Shown one piece after another: positions 28,469 through 36,528 of a stretch of DNA of 64,000 nucleotides; the stretch's first letter is position 1; every line of letters begins with the position of its first letter. Position numbers and translations under genes: made by a program. The notes under the pieces were generated by a model. The model was not told the DNA's origin. It did no database searches and was given only the letters and a program-made list of their open reading frames with translations. The stretch lies in NCBI RefSeq assembly GCF_000472705.1, contig NZ_AXAE01000027.1, forward strand, positions 32,211 through 96,210, written 5' to 3'. Origin of the DNA: Mesorhizobium erdmanii USDA 3471. Its GTDB lineage: Bacteria > Pseudomonadota > Alphaproteobacteria > Rhizobiales > Rhizobiaceae.

Positions 28469-29533
28469 ATGTCAGAGCCGCACTCGCATTCCCATCTGTG
28501 GCCCGGCGTGCCGCTTGCCCTGTTTTCGGCCGCATTGTTTGGCGCAACACCGCCCCTTTCCAAGCTGCTGCTCAACAGCGTCAGTCCCTTCATGCTGGCT
28601 GGCCTGCTCTATCTCGGCGCTGGCGTTGGCCTTGCTGTGTATCGCCTGCTTCGCGGCAAACAGGCCGCGGCCGGCGAAGCGCAACTGGCCGTTAGGGATG
28701 TCCCTTGGTTGGCGCTGGCGATCGGCATGGGCGGCATCCTCGCGCCGGTGTTGTTGATGTTTGGTCTCAGCCTCAACACGGCATCCAGTTCAGCGCTGCT
28801 GCTCAACTTGGAAGGGCTGGCGACGATGGCGATTGCCTGGCTCGTCTATCGCGAGAATGTCGACCGGCGCCTGCTTGTTGGCGCCTTCGCGATTCTGGCG
28901 GGCGCTGTATTGTTGTCATGGCAAGGCGAGGGTGTCGCCTTCAATCTCGGCGCGCTGCTCGTTGCCGGCGCCTGCCTGGCATGGGGACTGGACAACAACT
29001 TCACTCGCAAGATCTCGGCGACCGATCCGGTGGTGATCGCCATGCTGAAAGGGCTGGTGGCGGGCGCGGCCAATGTCGGGTTGGCGCTCGCTGCCGGAGC
29101 GTCGTTTCCCACGGTATCCATTGTCGGCGCCACGGCTGCTGTCGGCTTGCTTGGCATCGGCGTCAGCCTGGTGATGTTCATCCTGGCGTTGCGCCATCTT
29201 GGTACCGCGCGGACAGGCGCCTATTACTCGCTGGCTCCGTTCATTGGTGCGCTGCTGGCCATCGTCATCTTGGGCGATGCCGTCACCTTCAAGCTGGCGT
29301 TGGCGGGACTTCTGATGGGCATCGGCCTGTGGTTGCATCTGTCGGAGCGCCACGACCATGAGCACGACCACGAGGCGCTGGAACACGAGCACAGCCATGT
29401 GCATGACGAACACCACCAGCACGATCATGACGGGCCGGTGAGCGAGCCGCATTCGCACTGGCACCGGCATGCGCCGATGCGCCACCGACACCCGCATTAT
29501 CCGGACCTGCACCACAGGCACGGCCACGGCTGA
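28469..29533 (+). CDS. EamA/DMT-family transporter with His-rich termini
   Basis: This 354-residue drug/metabolite transporter has ten predicted membrane helices in two EamA repeats (LFSAALFGATPPLSKLLLNS in the first; LVAGACLAWGLDNNFTRKIS at the start of the second). Unusually, it begins MSEPHSHSHLW and ends with about 65 residues very rich in His and Asp/Glu (HDHEHDHE, HEHSHVHDEH, HWHRHAPMRHRH). Such tails in transporters usually bind Zn2+, Ni2+ or Co2+, so a metal-related role is plausible though not typical of EamA proteins. The ATG at 28469 follows AAGGATAGGA. The DUF393 gene follows after 13 bp and is probably cotranscribed. Confidence 0.85.
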   Translation: MSEPHSHSHLWPGVPLALFSAALFGATPPLSKLLLNSVSPFMLAGLLYLGAGVGLAVYRLLRGKQAAAGEAQLAVRDVPWLALAIGMGGILAPVLLMFGLSLNTASSSALLLNLEGLATMAIAWLVYRENVDRRLLVGAFAILAGAVLLSWQGEGVAFNLGALLVAGACLAWGLDNNFTRKISATDPVVIAMLKGLVAGAANVGLALAAGASFPTVSIVGATAAVGLLGIGVSLVMFILALRHLGTARTGAYYSLAPFIGALLAIVILGDAVTFKLALAGLLMGIGLWLHLSERHDHEHDHEALEHEHSHVHDEHHQHDHDGPVSEPHSHWHRHAPMRHRHPHYPDLHHRHGHG

Positions 29534-29546
29534 GCATGCCAAGATC

Positions 29547-29939
29547 ATGCTCAAGCAAACCCCAAGGCCTGAACTAAGCGTTTGGTACAACACGCGCTGT
29601 CCCGTCTGCGATGCCGGCATTACCAGGCAAAAGCGGCGACTGATTGAAGCGGTCAGGGCCGGGCGGATCGAATTTCGCGACATCAATCTGGAGCCGGCGG
29701 CGCTGGCCGGACACGGTGCTTCGCTGGAAGACATCCGCAGGCGGCTGCACGCCACCGATGCCGATGGCCGCTTGCTGGTCGGCGCCGACGTCGCCATCGC
29801 CGTGTGGGCGGCGACGCCCGGCGAGGGCTGGCTGGCCAAGCTCTTCGGCAACCGGCTTGCCTTGCCGCTGACGCGCTTTGGCTATGATCGCTTCGCCGAC
29901 CTGCTCTATGCCTGGAACCGGCGCAAGGGCCGCTGGTAG
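29547..29939 (+). CDS. DUF393 / DCC-family thiol-disulfide oxidoreductase-like protein
   Basis: This 130-residue protein matches DUF393 (DCC1-like): it starts with the VWYNTRCPVCDAGI strand-loop, whose CPVC pair is the redox site, then RIEFRDINLEP and a C-terminal RFGYDRFADLLYAWNRRKGRW. It has a thioredoxin-like fold without the usual companion domains and is expected in the cytoplasm. No partner is known. The start at 29547 is the first in-frame ATG after the DMT stop; no strong ribosome site is visible, suggesting translational coupling. Confidence 0.82.
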   Translation: MLKQTPRPELSVWYNTRCPVCDAGITRQKRRLIEAVRAGRIEFRDINLEPAALAGHGASLEDIRRRLHATDADGRLLVGADVAIAVWAATPGEGWLAKLFGNRLALPLTRFGYDRFADLLYAWNRRKGRW

Positions 29940-29964
29940 CGCGCCGGCTTGAGATCAGGCGGGG

Positions 29965-30831
29965 TCAATGATGGCTGTGCGGGCGCATCTGGTTGGGGAT
30001 CACACGCTGAAACAGTCCGCCGGCCTCTATCCATGCCCGTGTCGATTCTTCTGCGTCGTCGATCAGCGCACCGGTGCGGGTGAAATCATAGGGCGAGCCC
30101 ATCAGCGGGCAGAGCGAGGGCACAATCGCGTAATCGATCCCAGCCGGCATGGTGTCGAGTTCGCGCACCAGTTGCCGGGCGATCAATAGGGTCAAGGCAT
30201 GCAGGCCGTTGGCAACAGCGCCTTGTGGTGGTGCTTGCAGATTGCAGGCGAAGCCGGTCGGCAGCACGATCAGCCGGTGCGCGCCAAGGCCGATCGCAAC
30301 GCCAATCGGTGTATTCGAGGTGACGGCGGCGTCGATCAACAGCCGATCGCCGACCTTTACCGGCGCGAACGCCACCGGAATGGCGCTGGAGGCGGCGATC
30401 GCATCTGCCGCATTGCCGTGCGACAGCACAACGGCCTCGCCGGAAAACAGGTCGGTGGCGATGATATGGATCGGGATCGGCGCATCCTCCAGGTTGCGGT
30501 ACGGCAGGTTGCGTTCAATCAGAGTGCGGATACCGTGCGAGGCGGAGAGAAAATCTCGCCGCGCCGCGAAGCCCAGCATTGAGCGCCAGCTCATGGGGAA
30601 GACGTCGTTGCGGGTGATGCCACGCCACAGGGTCTCCAGCCGCGCGATGGTCTCCACCGTGCCGGCGGCGGCATAGTAGGCGCCATTGATGGCGCCGACG
30701 CTGGAGCCGACGACGAAGTCGGCGGTCATGCCGGCGGCGACCAGCGCCTTCAGCATGCCGACCTGCACGGCGCCGAAACTGCCGCCGCCGGCCAGCACCA
30801 GCGCGGTCTTGTTGTCTGTACCTGACGGCAT
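29965..30831 (-). CDS. Patatin-like phospholipase
   Basis: This 288-residue serine acyl hydrolase has the patatin oxyanion loop GGGSFG (15-20), the nucleophile elbow GSSVG (Ser44) and the second catalytic residue Asp167 in LLIDAAV, where the usual DG/DA motif is found. It likely cleaves lipid acyl esters in the cytoplasm or at the membrane. The ATG at 30831 follows GGGAGG; the frame extends upstream to 30939 without one. It is divergent from a PadR-family regulator whose ATCGTAAGATA repeats lie between the genes, so PadR may control it. Confidence 0.88.
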   Translation of the reverse strand: MPSGTDNKTALVLAGGGSFGAVQVGMLKALVAAGMTADFVVGSSVGAINGAYYAAAGTVETIARLETLWRGITRNDVFPMSWRSMLGFAARRDFLSASHGIRTLIERNLPYRNLEDAPIPIHIIATDLFSGEAVVLSHGNAADAIAASSAIPVAFAPVKVGDRLLIDAAVTSNTPIGVAIGLGAHRLIVLPTGFACNLQAPPQGAVANGLHALTLLIARQLVRELDTMPAGIDYAIVPSLCPLMGSPYDFTRTGALIDDAEESTRAWIEAGGLFQRVIPNQMRPHSHH

Positions 30832-30942
30832 GGCAACCTCCCTGCGAGCCTCGCTTGGGTTTCGTGGGGGATGTCCGGTTTGTTTCGTGCGTGTGCCAGT
30901 GTGACAGCACGTGTTCGTGAAGTGGCGCTGGCGCCGCATTCA

Positions 30943-31010
30943 GATACATCGTAAGATATATCTTGACTCGACGATGGACCGCGCCTAATTAAGATATATC
31001 GTAAGATAGA
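30943..31010. promoter_or_regulatory. Candidate PadR operator: two ATCGTAAGATA direct repeats
   Basis: The 11-bp sequence ATCGTAAGATA occurs twice, at 30948-30958 and 30998-31008. The copies are exactly 50 bp apart, or about five helical turns. The first continues into a perfect palindrome AAGATATATCTT (30953-30964) and the second is preceded by GATATATC. AT-rich dyads of this kind are typical PadR/YqjI sites. The second copy lies 18 bp before the PadR start codon and suggests autoregulation. Confidence 0.6.
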
Positions 31011-31026
31011 ACTCAAGGAGCAATCA

Positions 31027-31695
31027 ATGCACAAAGACAATCATTTCGGGCGCGGTCATTTCGGCGAGCGCATGTTCATGCACATGGCCGGCAAATTCGG
31101 TGGCCGCGGCGGTGGCGGCGGTTTCGGGCCGTTCGGGGGCAGGGGCGGCGGACGTGGCGGCCCGGGCGACATGTTCCGCGCTGGCCGCATGCTGGCCGAC
31201 GGCGACCTCAAGCTGATCACGCTGTCGCTGCTGGCCGAGGCGCCGCGCCACGGCTACGACATCATCAAGGCGCTGGAAGAGCGCACCAGCGGCATCTACA
31301 GCCCGAGCCCGGGCGTGGTCTACCCGACGCTGACCTTCCTGGAAGAGGCAGGCTATGCCGTCTCGTCAAGCGAAGGCAACAAGAAGGTGTTTTCCATCAC
31401 GGAGGCCGGGCAGGCGCATCTTGCCGACAATCGCGAGATGATCGACGGCGTGCTCGACCATCTCGAACGCTTTGGCCGCAAGATGGCCAAGGCGCGCGAC
31501 TGGTTCGGCTGGAGCGATGATGGCGAGGACCGTCGCGGTGGCCGTGGTGACGCGCGCGACGAGTTTCGCGCGGTGCGTCATCGGTTGCGGGCCGCCCTAA
31601 GCGACCTCGTGGACGCTCCCGCCGAGCGGCAGGCAGCGGCGATCAAGGTGCTCGAATCCGCTGCGGAGGCACTGGAAGCGCTGGCGCGCAAGTGA
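31027..31695 (+). CDS. PadR-family transcriptional regulator with Gly-rich N-terminus
   Basis: This 222-residue regulator has its PadR winged helix at about residues 58-130 (LKLITLSLLAEAPRHGYDIIKALEE, then YSPSPGVVYPTLTFLEEAGYA and a wing KKVFSITEAG). A C-terminal helical dimerisation part follows. The first 50 residues are unusual: several His/Phe/Met (HKDNHFGRGHFGERMFMHM), then Gly/Arg-rich repeats. This layout recalls YqjI of E. coli, whose extended His-rich N-terminus binds Ni/Fe, so metal sensing is possible. AAGGAG precedes the ATG. It is divergent from patatin and probably autorepressed through the repeats at 30943-31010. Confidence 0.87.
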   Translation: MHKDNHFGRGHFGERMFMHMAGKFGGRGGGGGFGPFGGRGGGRGGPGDMFRAGRMLADGDLKLITLSLLAEAPRHGYDIIKALEERTSGIYSPSPGVVYPTLTFLEEAGYAVSSSEGNKKVFSITEAGQAHLADNREMIDGVLDHLERFGRKMAKARDWFGWSDDGEDRRGGRGDARDEFRAVRHRLRAALSDLVDAPAERQAAAIKVLESAAEALEALARK

Positions 31696-31747
31696 TGTGA
31701 GGCAGGTCGGGTACCGACCCGGCAAGAACCCACCTTCTGCAAGGCAC

Positions 31748-31774
31748 AAAAAGCCCGGTCGCCCGGGCTTTTTT
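31748..31774. terminator. Bidirectional terminator between padR and yiaA-like genes
   Basis: A 7-bp GC stem (AGCCCGG/CCGGGCT) is extended by A and T runs on both sides and encloses a 4-nt loop. The flanking AAAAA and TTTTTT make it work on either strand. It lies 52 bp after the PadR gene and 19 bp after the convergent YiaA-like gene. Confidence 0.88.
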
Positions 31775-31792
31775 CGTTTGTTCATGCCAGCA

Positions 31793-32053
31793 TCACTCCT
31801 TGCCGACATACTCGCTGATCAGCTTCTCGTTGCGCGCCTTCTCGATCTTGGCGGTGGTCTCGGCGGAGATGCGTTCGTCGGTGCGGTACTTGACAAGGTT
31901 CACCAGGCTGCCGGTGAGGAGCAGGATGCCCATGGCCCAGTAGCCCTTGGTCGCCAGGTCGACCGGCGCCAGCCACAGCGACAGGCCGAGCATGAAATAG
32001 GCGGCACCGACCGAGGCGGTGTTGAACATGATGTAGGTCTGATTGGCGTTCAT
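31793..32053 (-). CDS. YiaA/YiaB-type two-helix inner-membrane protein
   Basis: This 86-residue protein has two hydrophobic helices at about residues 10-28 and 39-54 (AYFMLGLSLWLAP and YWAMGILLLTGSLVNLV). It carries the YiaAB motif G.WLA...L..KGYWAMG.L.L and a basic/acidic cytoplasmic tail ending ISEYVGKE. GGAGAA precedes the ATG. It lies 65 bp downstream of pspA on the same strand. YiaA-like proteins are found next to PspA in several bacteria, so a membrane-stress role is inferred. Confidence 0.83.
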   Translation of the reverse strand: MNANQTYIMFNTASVGAAYFMLGLSLWLAPVDLATKGYWAMGILLLTGSLVNLVKYRTDERISAETTAKIEKARNEKLISEYVGKE

Positions 32054-32117
32054 TGGAGTTCTCCGTTGGTTCGACGATGTTGGATCTGATGGAAGTCGGG
32101 TCTGCGAAGGCTGGTTT

Positions 32118-32795
32118 TCAGTTGATGGTCCTCAGGCGCTCGAGCACGTCGCTCGCGCGCACCTTCACCGCCGGGCCATGCCCGGCGTCGGCAAGGCGGT
32201 CGCGGATCGCTTCGTGACGCAACTCGCCGTCGATCTCGTCGAGAATGCCGGCTTCCTCGAACGGGTCGCTGGCGCCCTTGATGCGGGCCAGAAGCTCCTC
32301 GGCGTCGTTGAGGCTCGACGACTGGCCGATCGACCTGAACAGGCGTGATTGCGCCTTGCGCTCGGCATCGATGGCGCGGGCCGAGATCATGCCCTGGTGG
32401 AGGTCGATGATGCGGCGATGCGCCCGCTCCACCGAAACGCGCATCCGCAACGTCTTTTCGCCGAGGCTCTGAACGGTGGCGCGGCGGACCTCGCGTACAT
32501 TTTCCAGTTCGGCGATGGCCGCCGCACCGCTTTCGCCAAGCCCGCTGTTGCCGGCGGCCAGCGCGCTGATGGTTCGGCTTTCCAGATCGGCGTGACGGCG
32601 GTCGAGCTGGTCGAGACCGGCCTGCTCTGCCCGCTGACGCAGGATCAGCGTGGCAAGCGTCTGCTTGGCGGCGGCAAGACCCGCCTCGGCGTCGCGGATG
32701 CGCTGCGTCAGAAGGTCGATGGCGAAGCGATCCTTGAGGCCGTCCTCGGCCCTTGCGCTGGCGCCGTCGAGCAATGTTCTGATCAGGCTAAGCAT
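32118..32795 (-). CDS. pspA: PspA/IM30-family membrane-stress protein
   Basis: This 225-residue protein is almost wholly helical and forms a long coiled coil. It starts MLSLIRTLLDGASARAEDGL, has heptad-rich stretches (DLLTQRIRDAEAGLAAAKQTLATL), and ends with EEAGILDEIDGELRHEAIRDRLADAG. PspA/IM30 proteins bind damaged inner membrane and, in some bacteria, sigma-54 activators. The ATG at 32795 follows AAGGGAGAA; the frame extends 33 nt upstream without such a site. It probably forms an operon with the yiaA-like gene. Three operator-like palindromes lie just upstream, so the divergent TetR regulator should control it. Confidence 0.85.
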   Translation of the reverse strand: MLSLIRTLLDGASARAEDGLKDRFAIDLLTQRIRDAEAGLAAAKQTLATLILRQRAEQAGLDQLDRRHADLESRTISALAAGNSGLGESGAAAIAELENVREVRRATVQSLGEKTLRMRVSVERAHRRIIDLHQGMISARAIDAERKAQSRLFRSIGQSSSLNDAEELLARIKGASDPFEEAGILDEIDGELRHEAIRDRLADAGHGPAVKVRASDVLERLRTIN

Positions 32796-32820
32796 GGTTC
32801 TTCTCCCTTCGAATTGCGAC

Positions 32821-32892
32821 GTGAACAATGTTCACAACGGCAAAGTAACAGGAAATGAACATTGTTCAAGCTATTTTTTGAACGCTGTTCAC
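32821..32892. promoter_or_regulatory. Three TetR-type operators, TGAAC-N3-GTTCA
   Basis: Three palindromes of one consensus lie between pspA and the TetR gene. They are GTGAACAATGTTCAC (32821-32835), TGAACATTGTTCA (32856-32868) and TGAACGCTGTTCA with a flanking C (32879-32892). All share TGAAC and GTTCA arms separated by three bases; centres are about 34 and 24 bp apart. The repetition strongly suggests cooperative repressor binding over both promoters. Confidence 0.8.
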
Positions 32893-32974
32893 AAAACCCT
32901 TCATATGGTAAAGAGCGGGAAATCGCGGTTTGAAGAACGCGCCGCACGGGGCATGCGCGGCCACAAGGATCGAT

Positions 32975-33616
32975 ATGGCACTGGACAAGGAAGAGACGGG
33001 CGAGCGGGTGCTGGCCATTGCCGAGGCACTGCTCAACGCGGGCGGCATGGACAATCTGAAAGCGAGGACCATCGCCGAGCAGGCAGGCATCTCGGTCGGC
33101 TCGGTCTACAATTTGTTTTCCGACCTCGACGGGGTGCACCGCGCCGTCAACATGCGGCTGCTCGACCGGCTGGGCGCGGCGGGGGCGGCGGCGATGGCCG
33201 ATCTTAGCCAGCGCGGCATCACCGATGTGCGCCAGCGCCTGCTGGCGCTGGCCGGCGCCTATGTGCGCTTTGTCGAGGCGCATCCAGGCAGCTGGCCGGC
33301 GCTGCTCGCCTTCAACAGGCGTCGCCCGACGCTGACCGAGCCGGATGCCTACGAGGCGCGGCTCGACCAGTTGTTCGAGATCATTGCCAGTGTGCTTGCA
33401 GGCGGTGACTTCGACCTTGACGACGACTCGCGCCGGATCGCCGCACGCACGCTGTGGTCGAGCGTGCACGGCATCGTCACCAGCGGCTACGCGGCCAGAT
33501 CCGTGCGCCGGCAGGCGGACGAGATCGACGAGCAGATCGAGCTGCTGGTCGCCGTCTTTATCAGGGGGCTGGAACGCGGCGGCACATTCGCGCATGCTGG
33601 AACGAGAGCGTCGTGA
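32975..33616 (+). CDS. TetR/AcrR-family regulator of the psp locus
   Basis: This 213-residue regulator has an N-terminal TetR helix-turn-helix (ARTIAEQAGISVGSVYNLFSDLDGV, about 30-55), followed by a helical ligand/dimerisation domain ending IELLVAVFIRGLERGG. The ATG at 32975 follows AAGGA; a TTG at 32930 is a possible longer start. It is divergent from pspA-yiaA, with three identical-type palindromes between, so it is the probable repressor of the membrane-stress operon and of itself. The inducer is unknown. The HlyU-family gene follows 47 bp downstream and may be cotranscribed. Confidence 0.88.
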   Translation: MALDKEETGERVLAIAEALLNAGGMDNLKARTIAEQAGISVGSVYNLFSDLDGVHRAVNMRLLDRLGAAGAAAMADLSQRGITDVRQRLLALAGAYVRFVEAHPGSWPALLAFNRRRPTLTEPDAYEARLDQLFEIIASVLAGGDFDLDDDSRRIAARTLWSSVHGIVTSGYAARSVRRQADEIDEQIELLVAVFIRGLERGGTFAHAGTRAS

Positions 33617-33663
33617 ATCGCGAACGGACCGCGGTCTGCAGGACGAACAAGGAGATTTGAGCC

Positions 33664-33960
33664 ATGTCTTTTCTGAAACGTCTTTTCGGCGGTGGCGGCG
33701 GCGGTGAAGCGGCCGAGCCCAAAAGTGCCGCGCCCGCCAAGCAGGTCGAGCACAAGGGTTTCCTGATCAGCGCCACGCCCTACAAGAACGATGGCCAGTA
33801 TCAGACCTGCGGCATCGTCTCCAAGGAGGTCGACGGCGTGATGAAGGAACACAAATTCATCCGCGCCGACCGCTTCGCCGGCCTGGACGACGCCGTCGAC
33901 ATCTCGATCAAGAAGGGCATGCAGCTGGTCGACGAACAGGGCGAGCGGATTTTCGGGTAG
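33664..33960 (+). CDS. HlyU-family protein
   Basis: This 98-residue protein is of the HlyU family. After a short MSFLKRLFGGGGGGE leader it has the conserved core VEHKGFLISATPYKNDGQYQTCGIV, then KEHKFIRADRF and DDAVDISIKKGMQLVDEQG. In Vibrio a protein of this name activates a haemolysin gene, but family members in alphaproteobacteria are generally uncharacterised and the fold is not that of the ArsR-type HlyU. A GGAG ribosome binding site is present. A degraded copy of its 3' third lies 2.7 kb downstream at 36607. Confidence 0.83.
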   Translation: MSFLKRLFGGGGGGEAAEPKSAAPAKQVEHKGFLISATPYKNDGQYQTCGIVSKEVDGVMKEHKFIRADRFAGLDDAVDISIKKGMQLVDEQGERIFG

Positions 33961-34089
33961 GGCCGGCCAGGTCGCGCCTGCATAAACCCAGCTTATCATC
34001 ATCGGCAATTTTTGAAGACGTTACACCGCCTTCCGCCATCTGTAGCTTCGACGATGCTCCTATGAAAACACTAAGGATTTGGCGGATCT

Positions 34090-36528
34090 ATGCAGACGCA
34101 TGCGCGGGTGGTGATTGTCGGCGGGGGATGCGTCGGTGCGGGTATCCTGTATGGGCTGGCAAAGCGCGGCTGGACCGACGTTGCGCTGCTCGAACGCACG
34201 CAGCTCACGGCCGGCTCGACCTGGCACGCGGCCGGTCTCGTTCCATCCTATGCCCGCAACATCAGTATCGGCCGGATGATCAACAAGACCATCGAGATCT
34301 ATGAAGGGCTGGAGGCTGAGACGGGGCAGCCGGTCGGCTGGCACAAATGCGGGCAGTTGCGCATCGCCAATTCCAGGGACCGGCTCGACGAATACAAGAG
34401 CTATATGAGCGTCGCCTGCGTTCAAGGCATGCGGGCGCATCTGCTGTCGCCGGCGGAAGTAAGGGCGCTGTGCCCGCTTCTCGACAATAAGCAGATGCTG
34501 GGCGCGCTCTATCATCCCGATGACGGCCATATCGCGCCGGCCGATGTGACCCATGCGATGGCCAAAGGCGCGCGGGACCTTGGAAGCAAGGTCTATCTCA
34601 ATACCGAGGTCACGGGCTTTCAGCGGACCGCCGGCGGTGAATGGCGGGTGCAGACCAACAAGGGCGACATCATCTGCGAGCACGTGATCTGCGCGACCGG
34701 CAATTACGCGCGCCAGACCGGCGCGCTGCTCGGCCTCGACATTCCCGCCATTCCGATCCTGCACCAGTACTGGATCACCGAACCGGTGCCGGAGATCGTC
34801 GAGCGCAAGAAGCAGGGGCGGGCGGAAATGCCGATCCTGCGCGACGAGGGTTTTGAGGGCTATCTGCGCGAGGAGGGCGACGGCTTCATGTTCGGGCCTT
34901 ACGAGCGCACCGAACACCTCAAGCTGTTCGCCGAGGACGGCGTTCCCGCCTGGTTCGGCGCCGACCTCGTCGAAGAGGATTTCGAGGCGGTGTCGTGGAA
35001 CTGGGAGCAGGCAACGCAACTTGTGCCGTCATTGGGACGCGCCGGCATCAAGGCCAATGTGCGCGGCCCCTTCCAGATGACTGCGGACGAGCTTCCCCTG
35101 ATGGGACCGGCCTGGGGCCTGCCCAATGTGTGGCTGGCCGAGGGCGTGCCGGGCGGCATATTGTGGGGCGGCACGATCGGCTATTACCTGTCGGAGCGGA
35201 TCGTCGAAGGCCGCAACAGCCTCGATACCTCCGATCTCGACCCGCGCCGTTTCGGCGACTACGCCAACAAGGCCTGGACGCGCGAAAAGGTCCGCGAGGC
35301 CTGGGGCACGCATGCGGAGCAGAAATATCCGGGACAGGACATGCCTGCCGCCCGCCCGCAGAAGACCGCGCCGTCCTATAACAGGCTGAGCGAGCTGGGT
35401 GCCGTCTGGGGCGTGCTCAATGGCTGGGAGATGCCCAACTGGTTCGCGCCCAGGGGTGTCGAGGCCAAGGACCAATATAGCTGGCGCTGGACCGCCAAGG
35501 GCGTGTTCGTCGGCGAGGAAGTGCAGGCCGTGCGCAACGCCGTCGGCCTGGTCGAGATGACGCCGATGACCAAGTTCGAGGTCTCGGGGCCAGGCGCCGC
35601 CGCCTGGCTCGACAGGATTCTCGCCAACCGGCTGCCGGCGGCCGGCCGGGCGGTGCTGGCGCATCATCTCACTGTCGGCGGCGGCGTGCAGGCCGAATAT
35701 ATGGTGGCGCGGCTTGGCGAAGACAGCTTCTATCTCATCTCGACGCCACGCGCCGAGCGCTGGAATTTCGACGATCTCTCAAAACTGCTCCCCACCGACG
35801 GCAGCGTCCGCCTGAGCAACGTCACCAACGAGCGCGGCTGTTTCACCGTCGTCGGGCCGAACGCGCGCGAGGTTTTGCAGCCGCTGACCGAGATCGACCT
35901 ATCCAACGCCGCCTTTCCCTGGTTCGGCGTGAAGACCGGCAACGTGGCGCTTGCCAGCGATGTGCGGCTACTGCGGGTGAACTATGAAGGCGAGCTCGGC
36001 TGGGAGCTTTATCATCCCATAGCCTACCAGCGGCAATTGCTCGACGCGATCCTGAAAGAGGGCGAGAAGCACGGCATGCGGCTGGTCGGCTTGCATGCGC
36101 TGGAATCGCTGCGGCTGGAAAAATCCTACCGCGCCATGTACCGCGACATGAACCCCGAACTCAACGCGCTGGAGAGCGGCCTCGAACGCTTCATCCGCCT
36201 CGACAAGGGCGATTTCATCGGCCGCGACGCGGTCCTGAAATACAAGGACAAGAACGACCAGCGCCGCTCGGTGACGCTCAGAATAGAAACCGACGGCGCC
36301 AGCACGCTCGCTTGCGAGGGGCTCTATATCGATGGCCAGCTGGTCGGGCGCATCACGTCGGGCGGCTATGGCTACACGCTTGGGCACGACATTGCGCTGG
36401 CGCTGTTACCCGAACGGCTGAGCAAGCCGGGTACGAAGCTGGACGTGGCGATCCTGGGGGAGTGGAAGGTCGCCGAGGTGGTCGCGGATTCGCCTTATGA
36501 TCCGAGCTCGGCCAGGGCGCGGGTGTAA
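34090..36528 (+). CDS. FAD-dependent dimethylglycine/sarcosine dehydrogenase-like protein (GcvT fusion)
   Basis: This 812-residue flavoprotein has two halves. The N-terminal DAO domain (1-370) opens with VVIVGGGCVGAGILYGLAKRG for FAD; His46 in AGSTWHAAGL aligns with the covalent FAD histidine of dimethylglycine and sarcosine dehydrogenases. A middle linker (about 375-430) leads to a GcvT-like tetrahydrofolate domain (430-720) and a GcvT C-terminal barrel. The family demethylates N-methyl compounds such as dimethylglycine, passing formaldehyde to THF. The exact substrate cannot be read from sequence. It lies alone between HlyU and a decayed region, with no other glycine-betaine catabolic genes nearby. 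Confidence 0.88.
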   Translation: MQTHARVVIVGGGCVGAGILYGLAKRGWTDVALLERTQLTAGSTWHAAGLVPSYARNISIGRMINKTIEIYEGLEAETGQPVGWHKCGQLRIANSRDRLDEYKSYMSVACVQGMRAHLLSPAEVRALCPLLDNKQMLGALYHPDDGHIAPADVTHAMAKGARDLGSKVYLNTEVTGFQRTAGGEWRVQTNKGDIICEHVICATGNYARQTGALLGLDIPAIPILHQYWITEPVPEIVERKKQGRAEMPILRDEGFEGYLREEGDGFMFGPYERTEHLKLFAEDGVPAWFGADLVEEDFEAVSWNWEQATQLVPSLGRAGIKANVRGPFQMTADELPLMGPAWGLPNVWLAEGVPGGILWGGTIGYYLSERIVEGRNSLDTSDLDPRRFGDYANKAWTREKVREAWGTHAEQKYPGQDMPAARPQKTAPSYNRLSELGAVWGVLNGWEMPNWFAPRGVEAKDQYSWRWTAKGVFVGEEVQAVRNAVGLVEMTPMTKFEVSGPGAAAWLDRILANRLPAAGRAVLAHHLTVGGGVQAEYMVARLGEDSFYLISTPRAERWNFDDLSKLLPTDGSVRLSNVTNERGCFTVVGPNAREVLQPLTEIDLSNAAFPWFGVKTGNVALASDVRLLRVNYEGELGWELYHPIAYQRQLLDAILKEGEKHGMRLVGLHALESLRLEKSYRAMYRDMNPELNALESGLERFIRLDKGDFIGRDAVLKYKDKNDQRRSVTLRIETDGASTLACEGLYIDGQLVGRITSGGYGYTLGHDIALALLPERLSKPGTKLDVAILGEWKVAEVVADSPYDPSSARARV

